In this document: in pieces, positions 43,151-51,222 of the stretch
Numbering within the stretch: position 1 is the stretch's first letter
How the letters are laid out: each line of letters opens with the position of its first letter
Assembly (NCBI GenBank): GCA_024398845.1
Contig: JAKSIM010000018.1
Location: 1 to 51,222, forward strand
Length of the DNA: 51,222 bases
Source of the DNA: Fibrobacter sp.
GTDB lineage: Bacteria > Fibrobacterota > Fibrobacteria > Fibrobacterales > Fibrobacteraceae
Reading direction: 5' to 3'
The notes under the pieces: model-generated
What the model saw: the letters and a program-made list of their open reading frames with translations, nothing else
Told to the model about the DNA's origin: nothing
Databases searched by the model: none
Made by a program: the position numbers and the translations under genes

Positions 43151-43636
43151 TTAAGCCTCCTTAGCCTTACGCAGAGAGTTCTTCTTAACCTTTGCAGGCT
43201 TCGCGATACCCTGAGCGATCTTTTCCTTGCGAGTGAGCGGCTTGTTTTGAGCCTTCTGCTTAGCAAGGGCAGCCACGCGAGCGCGGTTGCGGGTAATAAC
43301 TTGAGGATCTACGACTGCAGATTCAGCGCCGGAGCGGAGTTCCGTGACGAGCACCTCGGTATAGCCCTGACGATGACCGTTACGACGTTCGTAACGGGTA
43401 CGACGCTTCTTCTTGAACACGATAATAGTATCGTATTTGCCGTGGGCGAGAACTTCAACCTTGACAGAAGCATCATTCAGGACAGGGGTGCCGATTTGCA
43501 CTTCTTTTCCTGCGAAAAGAAGAACGGACTTGAGCTCCAGTGTAGAACCAACAGCGGCGTCGAGAGTCGGGACCTTGTAAGCCTTGCCGAGTTCGACTTT
43601 ATACTGGAAACCACCTGTTTCAACAATAGAATACAT
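43151..43636 (-). CDS. rplU: 50S ribosomal protein L21 with C-terminal extension
   Basis: 161 residues; the first 103 are ordinary L21 (MYSIVETGGFQYKVELGKAY, KVEVLAHGKYDTIIVFKKKR, RTRYERRNGHRQGYTEVLVT). The extra 58 residues are Lys/Ala/Arg-rich (AKQKAQNKPLTRKEKIAQGI and onward) and probably bind rRNA. AAGGA lies 8 nt before the ATG. It forms the usual rplU-rpmA pair. Confidence 0.95.
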   Translation of the reverse strand: MYSIVETGGFQYKVELGKAYKVPTLDAAVGSTLELKSVLLFAGKEVQIGTPVLNDASVKVEVLAHGKYDTIIVFKKKRRTRYERRNGHRQGYTEVLVTELRSGAESAVVDPQVITRNRARVAALAKQKAQNKPLTRKEKIAQGIAKPAKVKKNSLRKAKEA

Positions 43637-43758
43637 TTTGTAATCCTTTTTAGGTTGCTATTGGAGACCCAAATTTAGCAAGGATTTATAGAAAAGTAAA
43701 GGGATTATGCCAAAAAATTGCTATTTTTGCCATGAAAATTTATAAAGGACCTTGATTC

Positions 43759-46587
43759 ATGAACACAATTATGCATCTTGACGGCGAATGGCAGATGAAA
43801 TGGGATACCGAAGATTCCGGTATGTCTAATCGTTGGTATGCCACCTACCCTGAAGATACGGAGAAGGTAACTGTTCCTCATGTTTGGGAACGCTCTTTTG
43901 AAAAAGTCACCATGTCCCAGGATTGCGCCTACTATTTCAAGCGCTTCACCATTGAGGATGAAAAACAGGTCACAAAGCGCATATTCCTTCGTTTTGAGCG
44001 CATTGCAAGTCATGCCACTATTTGGCTCAATGGCATTCGTTTGGCTACCCATTTTGGAGCTTACACCCCCTTTATTGTAGAAACCCAAAAAGCCATTAAA
44101 TTAGGCGAAGAAAACATCCTTTGCGTTCGTGTAGCCAACATGGGCTCTGCAAATGGCCGTATCGACTTTGGCCGTGAAAGTGAAGAGGGCGCAGATGACC
44201 GCTTTGTTCACCCCAGCGAGGTTCCCGTAGGTCTTCCTTGGATGAAGTACCCCTTTGGCGGTATTTTCGGCCATGTTGACCTGATTTTGGGCAATACGGC
44301 CTTCGTTTCTGATGTGCATGTAGAGCCGGACATGGACCAGGAACGTGTTGCTCTGGATATTTCCCTCAATAACCCCAGAGGATTCCAGACCCGTATCCGC
44401 ATTCTGATGCGGAATTCTGCCGGTGATGTGTACGAATTCTATAAAGACATTAAGCTGGATAAGGAAAACGCTACTCCACGCATCGTTCTTTCCATTAAGG
44501 ATTGGAAGCGCGACAAGTGCATTTGGAGCTTGGACCGCCCAAACATGTTCGCTGTGGAAGTCCAACTTGAAATCAAGGGCAACAAGGGCAAGGCTCCCGA
44601 GTACACCTTCCCTGTTGTTCGGACATTCTCCTTCCGGAAGTTTGACTGCATCAAGGGCGACTACTACCTGAATGACGCTATTCTCAAAATTCAAGGTGTA
44701 TGCTACAACCAGCAGTGGAGTGAAGGCGGACTTTGGACCCAGGATAACCCGAAGTTGAAGAAAGACCTTCAGGCCGTGAAAGCCGCAGGATTCAACGCCA
44801 TTCGCAGTTGTGGAGCGCCTTTGAGCAACGAAGCTCTTGATATTTGCGATGAAATTGGTCTTCTGGTATTTCAGGAATTCCCCATCCATACCATGCGTTC
44901 AACTGCGCAGGGCTTGGAAATTGCAAAGAAGCTTATTAACGATATCGTCAAGGAACAGCACAATCATCCATGCATTGCCGTTTGGGTTCTTGGCTCCGAA
45001 AATGGCACCTTCATGCTGCAAAACGGAAACAAACTTCTGAACACCATCAGCCCCGTGGATATGACTCGCCCTGTCATCAGCAATCTTGATAGTATCTATC
45101 TGGATAATGAAGGCAATTTCCATAAGGATACGGGCAAGCTTCTTCCGGTGACCATTGATAGGATTTCCACCTATTCCTCATTGCGTGTGAATCCGCGGCT
45201 TTGCCCCAATGCAAGCTATAGCCACTTCCTCGCCCACTTGTTTGACAAGGACGAAGAAGAATTTACCGTGCCCGACGCTGGCCTCGGCGATAGCCGCTTC
45301 CAGGATGAAGATGAAAATGTGGCGGACGGAGTGGAAAACAAACTGCTCGTCACCCTAAAAAATCATACGCTTCTCCCCAAGAAGGCAACCGCCATCAAGG
45401 GACCGCGCAGTGCCAAGATTCAAAAGTCCATCAAGAATGTTTATAAGGCGATGGATACGTTTATTGCTTCTCCTGAGTCGGCATGGAACAATTTAGATGC
45501 GTTCATTGCAGATGCAAGCCGCATTGGCATCAAGAGTAAGTTGGATCAGATTACCGCCTTCCAGAGCAATCCTCAGGTTTCAGGCTTCTTCCTCTCGGAA
45601 TGGGCTGACTTTGGAACAGACTTTAGCGGATTCTGTGATGAAAATCGCGTGAGCAAGGGCTTTGAAGGATTTGCTAAAGAAATAACCACTCCTAGTCGCG
45701 TTCTCATTAGCGAACTGGAACATGTGGTCGCCCCTCAAAGCGAGGTCTCTTTCCAGGTGACTCTCCTCAACAACAGTCGTCTGGAAAACATTTCTGTGGA
45801 AATTGCATTGATGGATGGAAATGGAAAGGTCCTCAGCACAAAGAATCTTACTCCAAATGAACCTGCTGGTAAGACAAGCTTGACTCAGCTTGGAGTATGT
45901 TCTTTAATTGCTCCCAAGACCACCGGAAAATTCCAAATCAAACAAACTTTGAAGAACAATGGAAAGGAAATCCATTCCGCTTTCGAAGAACTGATTGTGC
46001 TGGAATCTGTCAATGTGAAAGATTCCATCAAGAAGGTCTGTTTCCTAGATAATAGCGAAGAATCCAGCGATGCCTTGGCAGCACTTTCTGGACCGGAGCA
46101 GATTATCTTTACGGCAAACCTCAGTTCCTGGCCCGATGAAATCTTGAATAAGATTGTGGATGTGACCAAGAATGGCGGAAAGACACTGCTTCTTTCTGAC
46201 ATGACTCAAGAAGACATTGACTTCCTGAATCAGAGCCATCAGTTTGATTGTGCAATTGAATCTCACTGGACTACCGGTGCAAACGGACTTTCTCTCCACT
46301 ACCTGCCTAAGGATTCCAAGCTCCTTTCCGTCTTCGGCGGTCAAGCCGTTTTGGACCAGAATGCAGCGGCAGTCATGCCGGGCCTTAGCCTCAATGAGTT
46401 GCCGGGAGCAAAAGTCTTTGCACGTTCCATCAGTATTCATGACGAAGATGTAAAGACTGGTGTTGATTTGCAGCTTCTCCCCTTCGGGAAGGGCAAGATT
46501 ATGTTCAACCAGTTTAGCGTCTTTGAAGGCTTGGAAACCAATGTGCTGGCGGATACATTATTCGCAGCCATCATTGATTTGCTGTAA
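43759..46587 (+). CDS. Glycoside hydrolase family 2-like protein, cytoplasmic
   Basis: 942 residues without a signal peptide. GH2 architecture: sugar-binding jelly-roll (LDGEWQMKWD, TVPHVWERSF, YYFKRFTIEDE), an Ig-like region, then a TIM barrel from about 295 (LKIQGVCYNQQWSEGG, AVKAAGFNAIRSCGAP). The acid/base Glu is likely in WVLGSENG (GH2 usually has W-xx-GNE). The nucleophile could be the Glu in GFFLSEWADFG. Domains after 640 resemble GH2 C-terminal Ig domains. Beta-galactosidase, glucuronidase or mannosidase activity cannot be chosen by eye. AAGGA lies 9 nt upstream. Confidence 0.82.
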   Translation: MNTIMHLDGEWQMKWDTEDSGMSNRWYATYPEDTEKVTVPHVWERSFEKVTMSQDCAYYFKRFTIEDEKQVTKRIFLRFERIASHATIWLNGIRLATHFGAYTPFIVETQKAIKLGEENILCVRVANMGSANGRIDFGRESEEGADDRFVHPSEVPVGLPWMKYPFGGIFGHVDLILGNTAFVSDVHVEPDMDQERVALDISLNNPRGFQTRIRILMRNSAGDVYEFYKDIKLDKENATPRIVLSIKDWKRDKCIWSLDRPNMFAVEVQLEIKGNKGKAPEYTFPVVRTFSFRKFDCIKGDYYLNDAILKIQGVCYNQQWSEGGLWTQDNPKLKKDLQAVKAAGFNAIRSCGAPLSNEALDICDEIGLLVFQEFPIHTMRSTAQGLEIAKKLINDIVKEQHNHPCIAVWVLGSENGTFMLQNGNKLLNTISPVDMTRPVISNLDSIYLDNEGNFHKDTGKLLPVTIDRISTYSSLRVNPRLCPNASYSHFLAHLFDKDEEEFTVPDAGLGDSRFQDEDENVADGVENKLLVTLKNHTLLPKKATAIKGPRSAKIQKSIKNVYKAMDTFIASPESAWNNLDAFIADASRIGIKSKLDQITAFQSNPQVSGFFLSEWADFGTDFSGFCDENRVSKGFEGFAKEITTPSRVLISELEHVVAPQSEVSFQVTLLNNSRLENISVEIALMDGNGKVLSTKNLTPNEPAGKTSLTQLGVCSLIAPKTTGKFQIKQTLKNNGKEIHSAFEELIVLESVNVKDSIKKVCFLDNSEESSDALAALSGPEQIIFTANLSSWPDEILNKIVDVTKNGGKTLLLSDMTQEDIDFLNQSHQFDCAIESHWTTGANGLSLHYLPKDSKLLSVFGGQAVLDQNAAAVMPGLSLNELPGAKVFARSISIHDEDVKTGVDLQLLPFGKGKIMFNQFSVFEGLETNVLADTLFAAIIDLL

Positions 46588-46676
46588 TTTTCAATCCATA
46601 TAAAGTAAACGAAAAATCCTTTGGCTAAAGTCAAAGGGTTTTCTTGTATAGATTTCACCCCATATTCCCGCAATAG

Positions 46677-46703
46677 AAAAAGCCCCGCATTGCGGGGCTT
46701 TAA
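46677..46703. terminator. Bidirectional terminator between convergent genes
   Basis: AAAGCCCCGC-ATT-GCGGGGCTTT between the GH2 gene and the tandem-repeat gene. The T run is short on both strands. Confidence 0.75.
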
Positions 46704-46723
46704 ACTCTTTCAGATTTTAGGGA

Positions 46724-49700
46724 TTATTTCTTTTTACCCTTCTTTCCTTTCTTTTTGTCTTTTTTCTTGTCTTTCTTTTTGTCTTTTTTATTGTCTTTCT
46801 TGGACTTGGAATCGTCTTCCTTAGCTTCGTCCTTCTTTGCTTCAGGTTCTGCGCTTCCGCGGAGATCGCCCATCTTGAAGGTAACGTTGATGCTTGCGGT
46901 TTCAACCTTGGAATAGAGTCCACCCGGATCCTTCACCTTAAAGGTGAATTCATCAAGGCCAGAGAAGCCCTTATTCGGAACGTATTCGAAGGAACCATCG
47001 CGCTCGTTCAGAGAGACCTTTCCATTGCGAGGCTTCTGGACCATCTGCACGCTGGCAGGTTTTTCACCATCAGCATCCTTCACGCCAGACATGAGACCTT
47101 CTTTAGCGGAAACCTTCAATGCTTCGCCTTCACGAGTCGTATAAGACTGAGAACTTGCAATAGGAGGATCGTTTACAGGAATGACGGAGAATGTAGCCGT
47201 CTTGGAAGCCTTTGCTCCTTCAGGGTCAGTAACCGTAAGGGTGATCTTTTCCGGTTTGCCGTTCCAGTCTTCACGAGGCTGAGACACCGTCAAGGTCTTC
47301 TTGAACTTGTCATACTTGGTTTCCAAGTACTTGTTGCCAGTGAAGGTCCACTTGAGTTCATCGAAGCGATGATCCTTGTCGCGGGCAATCTGGTCAAGCT
47401 TAATCACGGCGATAACACCCTTGTTTTCGTCTTCCTTGATGGAGTAATCCTGAAGATCCTTCATAATAGGAGCGGCGTTTACGTGCTTCACCACGAACTT
47501 GACAACTGCCTTATCGGAAGCACCGGCAGGATCCGTTGCTGTGAAGACCAGAGTTTCTTCACCATACCAGTCATCCTTCTTGGGCTTGACAACGGCTTCA
47601 CGACCGCCAGAGATAGTCACCTGCAAGTTCTTTGCACCAGCAACCTTCCATTTGATTTCGTGCGGCTTGTTGTCAGGGTCTGAGACATACTGGTCAAGCT
47701 TGATGGGCTTGAAGGATTTTCCTTCCAAGGTTTCTTGGCCAGGAATTTCCTTAACGCTAGGAGCGTCATTTACCGGCTTGACAGTGAACTTCACATCGAC
47801 AGATGCCTTTTCACCAGACGGGTCAAAGACATTGACCTTAACGGTTTCAGAGCCGTTCCAATACTTATCCGGAATTTCAACGGTCAGGACACCCTTATCG
47901 CTGATATCATAGATGAGTTCATGAGTGACGCTCGGTCCCTTGGCCTTACCAGCCTTGGCCTTCTTGCCCTTCTTGCCCTTGGCAGGAGCGGCAGCGGGTT
48001 CTGCATCATCCAGAGTCCACTTCAGTTCTTCCAGTTTGTTATCAGGATCGCTGACCAACTTACCGAAGTCAACAGGAGCAAAACTCTTCTTTTCATCAAT
48101 AACGAAGGGCTGCACAGACTTCAAGGAAGGTGGATCGTTGACCGGAGTCACTTCGAAGGTAGCTGTAGTGGATGCCTTTGCGCCAAGAGGATCCGTCACC
48201 GTGAAGGTGAGTGTTTCCTTGCCGTTCCAGCTGGGGTTCGGAGTGAGGATTTGGGCGCGAGCACCCTTCACATCCACCTTCAAATCCTTGTTGCCAGAAA
48301 CAGACCATTTGAGTTCAGCAGGCTTGTTGTCCGGGTCTTCGGCAGACTTGGAAAGATCCACAGGAGCGAACTTTTCCTTTTCCTTTATCTTCTGGCCAGC
48401 AATCTTGCTGATCTTCGGAGCATCGTTCACTGGAGCCACTTCGAAGGCAATCTGCTGGGAAGCCTTTGCGCCTTCAGGGTCAACTACATTGAGAGTAATC
48501 TTTTCGTTGCCGTTCCAGAACTTGTCCGGAGTAGTAACCACCAACTGATGCTTGGCGTTCACAGAAGCCTTGAGGAAGCGAGTGTTGCCAATATCGAATT
48601 TCAATGCAGAAATCGGATGGTCTGGGTCAGAAACGAACTGGGCCAAATCGATAGGCTTGAAGGATTCCTTCTCCTTGATGGACTGGGTCGGAATCGGCTT
48701 CATCACCGGAGCGTCATTGACGGATTCCACGGTGAAGTTCACCTTTGTGGAGGCACTTGCACCTTCAGGATCCTTTGCGGTGAAGGTGATGTTGCGCTGA
48801 CCATTCCAGTATTTGTTCGGAATCTTAACGCGGGCAATGCCCTTGGCATCAATTTCTACCTGCAAATCATCTGGAGAAGGTGCAGGAGCGGCGGCTTCAG
48901 GTTCAGCCTCGGCCTTATCATTCTTGCCCTTCTTACCCTTCTTATCCTTCTTGCCCTTAGCAGGCTTCTTTGCAGGAGCCTTCTTTTCGGCACCACCCAC
49001 CTTTTCGACAACGGCGGTGAGGCTCAGTTGTTCGAACTTGTGGTCCGGATCGTGGAAGTACTTAGTCAAATCGATTTCCTTGAATTCGGACTTTTCCTTA
49101 ATCTTTTGAGCAGGAATATCCTTCACTTCAGGAGCGTCATTGACAGAGGTAATTTCAAAGGTAATGGTCTGAGAGGCTTCCAAACCATCCGGGTCCTTCA
49201 CAGAGAGAACCATGGTTTCGGGAGCACACCAGAAGTACTTATCCGGAGCGGAAACGGTAAGAATGCGGCTAGAAGAGATTTCGGCTTTCAACTTCTGGTT
49301 GCCCGTAATCTTCCATGTGAGTTCGCTCGGCTTATTGTCCGGATCCTTCACGTATTCGTCCAGCTTGATCATGGCGAAGGATTCCTTCTCCTTAATCTTC
49401 TGGTCGGCAATCTTCTTGACGAGCACCGGGGCGTCGTTGACGCGAGTGACTTCAAATTCCATCTTGTGGTTGGCGCTTGCGCCCTCGGGGTCCGTCACCG
49501 TGAACACGATGGTTTCACGACCGTACCACTGAGCATCCGGCACAGAAACGGCAGCAGTGTTATCCTTGCGAAGTTCCACCTTCAATTGCTTGTTGCCAGA
49601 AGTAGACCACTTGAGATCTGTTGTCTTGTGGTCAGCATCAGAAGCAAGAGAGTTGAGTTCGATGGTCTTGAACTTGCCACCTTCGCGGATGGTTTCGCCC

Positions 49701-51222
49701 TTAGGAGCCTTGTCAGAAATAACAGGTGCATCATTGATGGACTTCACTTCAAAGAGAGCTGTCTTGGAAGCCTTTGCACCTTCGGGGTCAGTAACCGTAA
49801 AGGTGATGTTTGCGGCACCATTCCAGTACTTGTTCGGAATGGCAATGGTTGCCACATGGTTGTTGTCCACCTTTACAGTAAGACCTTCGCCAGCAGAAGC
49901 CTTTTCGTCACCACCCTTCTTGCCCTTCTTGGCAGGAGCACTCTTGGAAACAGGGCTTACATCGAAGGTCCAGGTGAGTTCGCTATTCTTATGATCCGGA
50001 TCCTTTACAAGGTCATCCAACTTGATAGTAGCAAACTGCTTCTTTTCATCAATGGACTGGCCCTTCAGTTCCTTCACGAAGGTCGGAGCATCATTGACAG
50101 ATTCCACAGTGAATGTTACAGAAGTAGAGGCGGAAGCACCTTCCGGGTCAGTGACGGTGAACTTTACGGTTTCAGAACCATGCCAGTACTGGTTTGGCTG
50201 AGTGACGGTTACTTTGTGGCTGCCGTCCATGGCAACCTTCAGTTCCTTGGCACCTTCAATCTTCCATTTGAGCTTGTTCTTCGGATGGTCCAAATCCTCT
50301 ACGAAGTTATCCAATTCGATAGCCTTGAATTCCTGCTTTTCCTTGATGGTCTGGCTTGCAATTTCCTTGAGAACCGGCACGTCGTTGATGGACTTGACCG
50401 TATAGGTTGCGGTAGCCTTAGCGGAAGCGCCTTCAGGGTCAGTGACAGTGAAGGTAATCTTTTCAGAACCATTCCAGAGCGGATTCGGAGTCTTGATGGA
50501 CACTTCCCCACTCTTGGCCACATTCACCTTCAAATCCTTGTTGCCGGAAACTTCAATCTTCAACTTTTCGAACGGATGGTCAGGATCCTTAACTAATTCA
50601 GCCATATTGAAGGTTGCAAATTCAGCCTTTTCATCAATGGTCTGATCGTTGATCTTACCAAGGACAGGCGCATCGTTCACAGATGTGACAGTAAACGTAG
50701 CGGTGCAAGAAGCCTTACCACCTTCAGGGTCTTCTACATTGAAGGTGATGGTTTCTTCACCATGCCAGAACTTGTCCGGAATGACAACCTTGGCCATGCG
50801 CTTGTCGTCCACAGAAACGGTGAGCTTGGGAGCATATCCCTTGGGAGAGCTCTTGCCCGGCTTCACATCGAAGGACCAAGTCAGCTGTTCCGGTTTGTGG
50901 TCCGGATCGCTAACGATATCAGCAAGGCTGATGATAGCGAATTCGCGCTTTTCCTGAACAGACTGATCCTTAATGGGCTTCGTAAATGTAGGAGCGTCAT
51001 TGACAGATTCTGCAGTGAAGGTCACAGAACGATTGTCCGTAGCACCTTCAGGGTCAGTTACAGTGAACTTGATGGTTTCGGATCCATTCCAGAACTTGCT
51101 GGGAGCAGTGATAGTTGCAACACGCTTGCCATCAATGGCCACCTTCAAGTCCTTGTTGCCAGAGAAGGTCCACTTCAGATTGCTCTTGTCGTGGTCCAAA
51201 TCTTCCACAAACTTGTCCAGTT
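46724..51222 (-). CDS. Giant tandem cadherin/Ig-like (tandem-95) repeat protein, 5' end missing
   Basis: The open frame runs off the window, so the N-terminus is unseen; at least 1498 residues are present. About thirteen repeats of 90-130 residues each contain FTVTDPEGA and end in VNDAP-type motifs (ESVNDAP, KSINDAP, TPVNDPP, KHVNAAP), the signature of cadherin-like tandem-95/Big_9 modules. DPDH and DPDNKP motifs could bind Ca2+. Three repeats carry an extra Lys/Gly/Ala-rich insert (KKGKKGGDEKASAGE, KKAPAKKPAKGKKDKKGKKG, PAAAPAKGKKGKKAKAGKAK). The last 45 residues are almost purely Lys/Asp (KSKKDNKKDKKKDKKK). Probably a long surface or secreted adhesin stalk. Confidence 0.9.
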   Translation of the reverse strand, partial: LDKFVEDLDHDKSNLKWTFSGNKDLKVAIDGKRVATITAPSKFWNGSETIKFTVTDPEGATDNRSVTFTAESVNDAPTFTKPIKDQSVQEKREFAIISLADIVSDPDHKPEQLTWSFDVKPGKSSPKGYAPKLTVSVDDKRMAKVVIPDKFWHGEETITFNVEDPEGGKASCTATFTVTSVNDAPVLGKINDQTIDEKAEFATFNMAELVKDPDHPFEKLKIEVSGNKDLKVNVAKSGEVSIKTPNPLWNGSEKITFTVTDPEGASAKATATYTVKSINDVPVLKEIASQTIKEKQEFKAIELDNFVEDLDHPKNKLKWKIEGAKELKVAMDGSHKVTVTQPNQYWHGSETVKFTVTDPEGASASTSVTFTVESVNDAPTFVKELKGQSIDEKKQFATIKLDDLVKDPDHKNSELTWTFDVSPVSKSAPAKKGKKGGDEKASAGEGLTVKVDNNHVATIAIPNKYWNGAANITFTVTDPEGAKASKTALFEVKSINDAPVISDKAPKGETIREGGKFKTIELNSLASDADHKTTDLKWSTSGNKQLKVELRKDNTAAVSVPDAQWYGRETIVFTVTDPEGASANHKMEFEVTRVNDAPVLVKKIADQKIKEKESFAMIKLDEYVKDPDNKPSELTWKITGNQKLKAEISSSRILTVSAPDKYFWCAPETMVLSVKDPDGLEASQTITFEITSVNDAPEVKDIPAQKIKEKSEFKEIDLTKYFHDPDHKFEQLSLTAVVEKVGGAEKKAPAKKPAKGKKDKKGKKGKNDKAEAEPEAAAPAPSPDDLQVEIDAKGIARVKIPNKYWNGQRNITFTAKDPEGASASTKVNFTVESVNDAPVMKPIPTQSIKEKESFKPIDLAQFVSDPDHPISALKFDIGNTRFLKASVNAKHQLVVTTPDKFWNGNEKITLNVVDPEGAKASQQIAFEVAPVNDAPKISKIAGQKIKEKEKFAPVDLSKSAEDPDNKPAELKWSVSGNKDLKVDVKGARAQILTPNPSWNGKETLTFTVTDPLGAKASTTATFEVTPVNDPPSLKSVQPFVIDEKKSFAPVDFGKLVSDPDNKLEELKWTLDDAEPAAAPAKGKKGKKAKAGKAKGPSVTHELIYDISDKGVLTVEIPDKYWNGSETVKVNVFDPSGEKASVDVKFTVKPVNDAPSVKEIPGQETLEGKSFKPIKLDQYVSDPDNKPHEIKWKVAGAKNLQVTISGGREAVVKPKKDDWYGEETLVFTATDPAGASDKAVVKFVVKHVNAAPIMKDLQDYSIKEDENKGVIAVIKLDQIARDKDHRFDELKWTFTGNKYLETKYDKFKKTLTVSQPREDWNGKPEKITLTVTDPEGAKASKTATFSVIPVNDPPIASSQSYTTREGEALKVSAKEGLMSGVKDADGEKPASVQMVQKPRNGKVSLNERDGSFEYVPNKGFSGLDEFTFKVKDPGGLYSKVETASINVTFKMGDLRGSAEPEAKKDEAKEDDSKSKKDNKKDKKKDKKKDKKKGKKGKKK

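Noticed and set aside
47735..50596. 953-codon open frame on the plus strand
   Set aside because: Antisense to the tandem-repeat protein. Its own repetitiveness simply mirrors that gene.

Overview
The window looks like a chromosomal segment of a Gram-negative bacterium, most likely a Fibrobacter relative (Fibrobacterota). That is inference. It rests on the lipid A genes lpxC and lpxD, large secreted proteins with poly-Ser linkers, a lipoprotein ending in an FGE-sulfatase-like domain, very long cadherin/Ig-like repeat proteins with Lys-rich tails, and -10 elements of the TATATT / TAnnTTTG type. Most genes are ordinary housekeeping genes in tight, translationally coupled operons.

Layout. 1-253: three 90-bp tandem repeats. 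315-5379 (minus): small membrane protein, squalene/phytoene synthase, lspA, rluD-like pseudouridine synthase and a MurC-type ligase. 5645-6973 (plus): dnaA, standing alone, with DnaA-box-like sites upstream. 7205-10882 (minus): secreted GLUG-repeat protein. 11028-13529 (minus): thiD, meso-diaminopimelate dehydrogenase and dut. 13545-14497: a gene-poor island holding a strong candidate small RNA with its own promoter and terminator, a 36-bp perfect direct repeat, a small ORF remnant and three copies of a 37-nt hairpin. 14603-22465 (minus): FAD oxidoreductase, sufE, small membrane protein, gamma-carbonic-anhydrase-like protein, lipid kinase, lpxD, lpxC, fabZ, nucleotidyltransferase and trmJ, mostly overlapping.

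22577-24007 (plus): secreted pentapeptide-repeat protein. 24139-24423: broken GIY-YIG gene. 24482-26352 (minus): radA and an orphan HsdR-N/PD-(D/E)XK protein. 26584-33799 (plus): one probable seven-gene operon with an aminotransferase and potABCD polyamine transport genes, where an HD-GYP c-di-GMP phosphodiesterase and a DUF4230-like protein sit between potA and potB. 33899-40203: xthA, a lipoprotein, an RNase Z-like hydrolase, trmB, recN and pgsA. 40286-40359: initiator tRNA with an unusual T stem. 40434-43636 (minus): FGE-domain lipoprotein, rpmA and rplU. 43759-46587 (plus): glycoside hydrolase family 2 protein. 46724-51222 (minus): a giant tandem-repeat protein running off the window end.

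The best candidates for something undescribed are the small-RNA/repeat island at 13.6-14.4 kb, the c-di-GMP phosphodiesterase embedded in the polyamine transporter operon, the in-frame stop followed by an intact coding tail in trmJ, the bulged initiator tRNA, and a dispersed intergenic element found three times next to start codons. All identifications come from reading motifs by eye; no database search was run.
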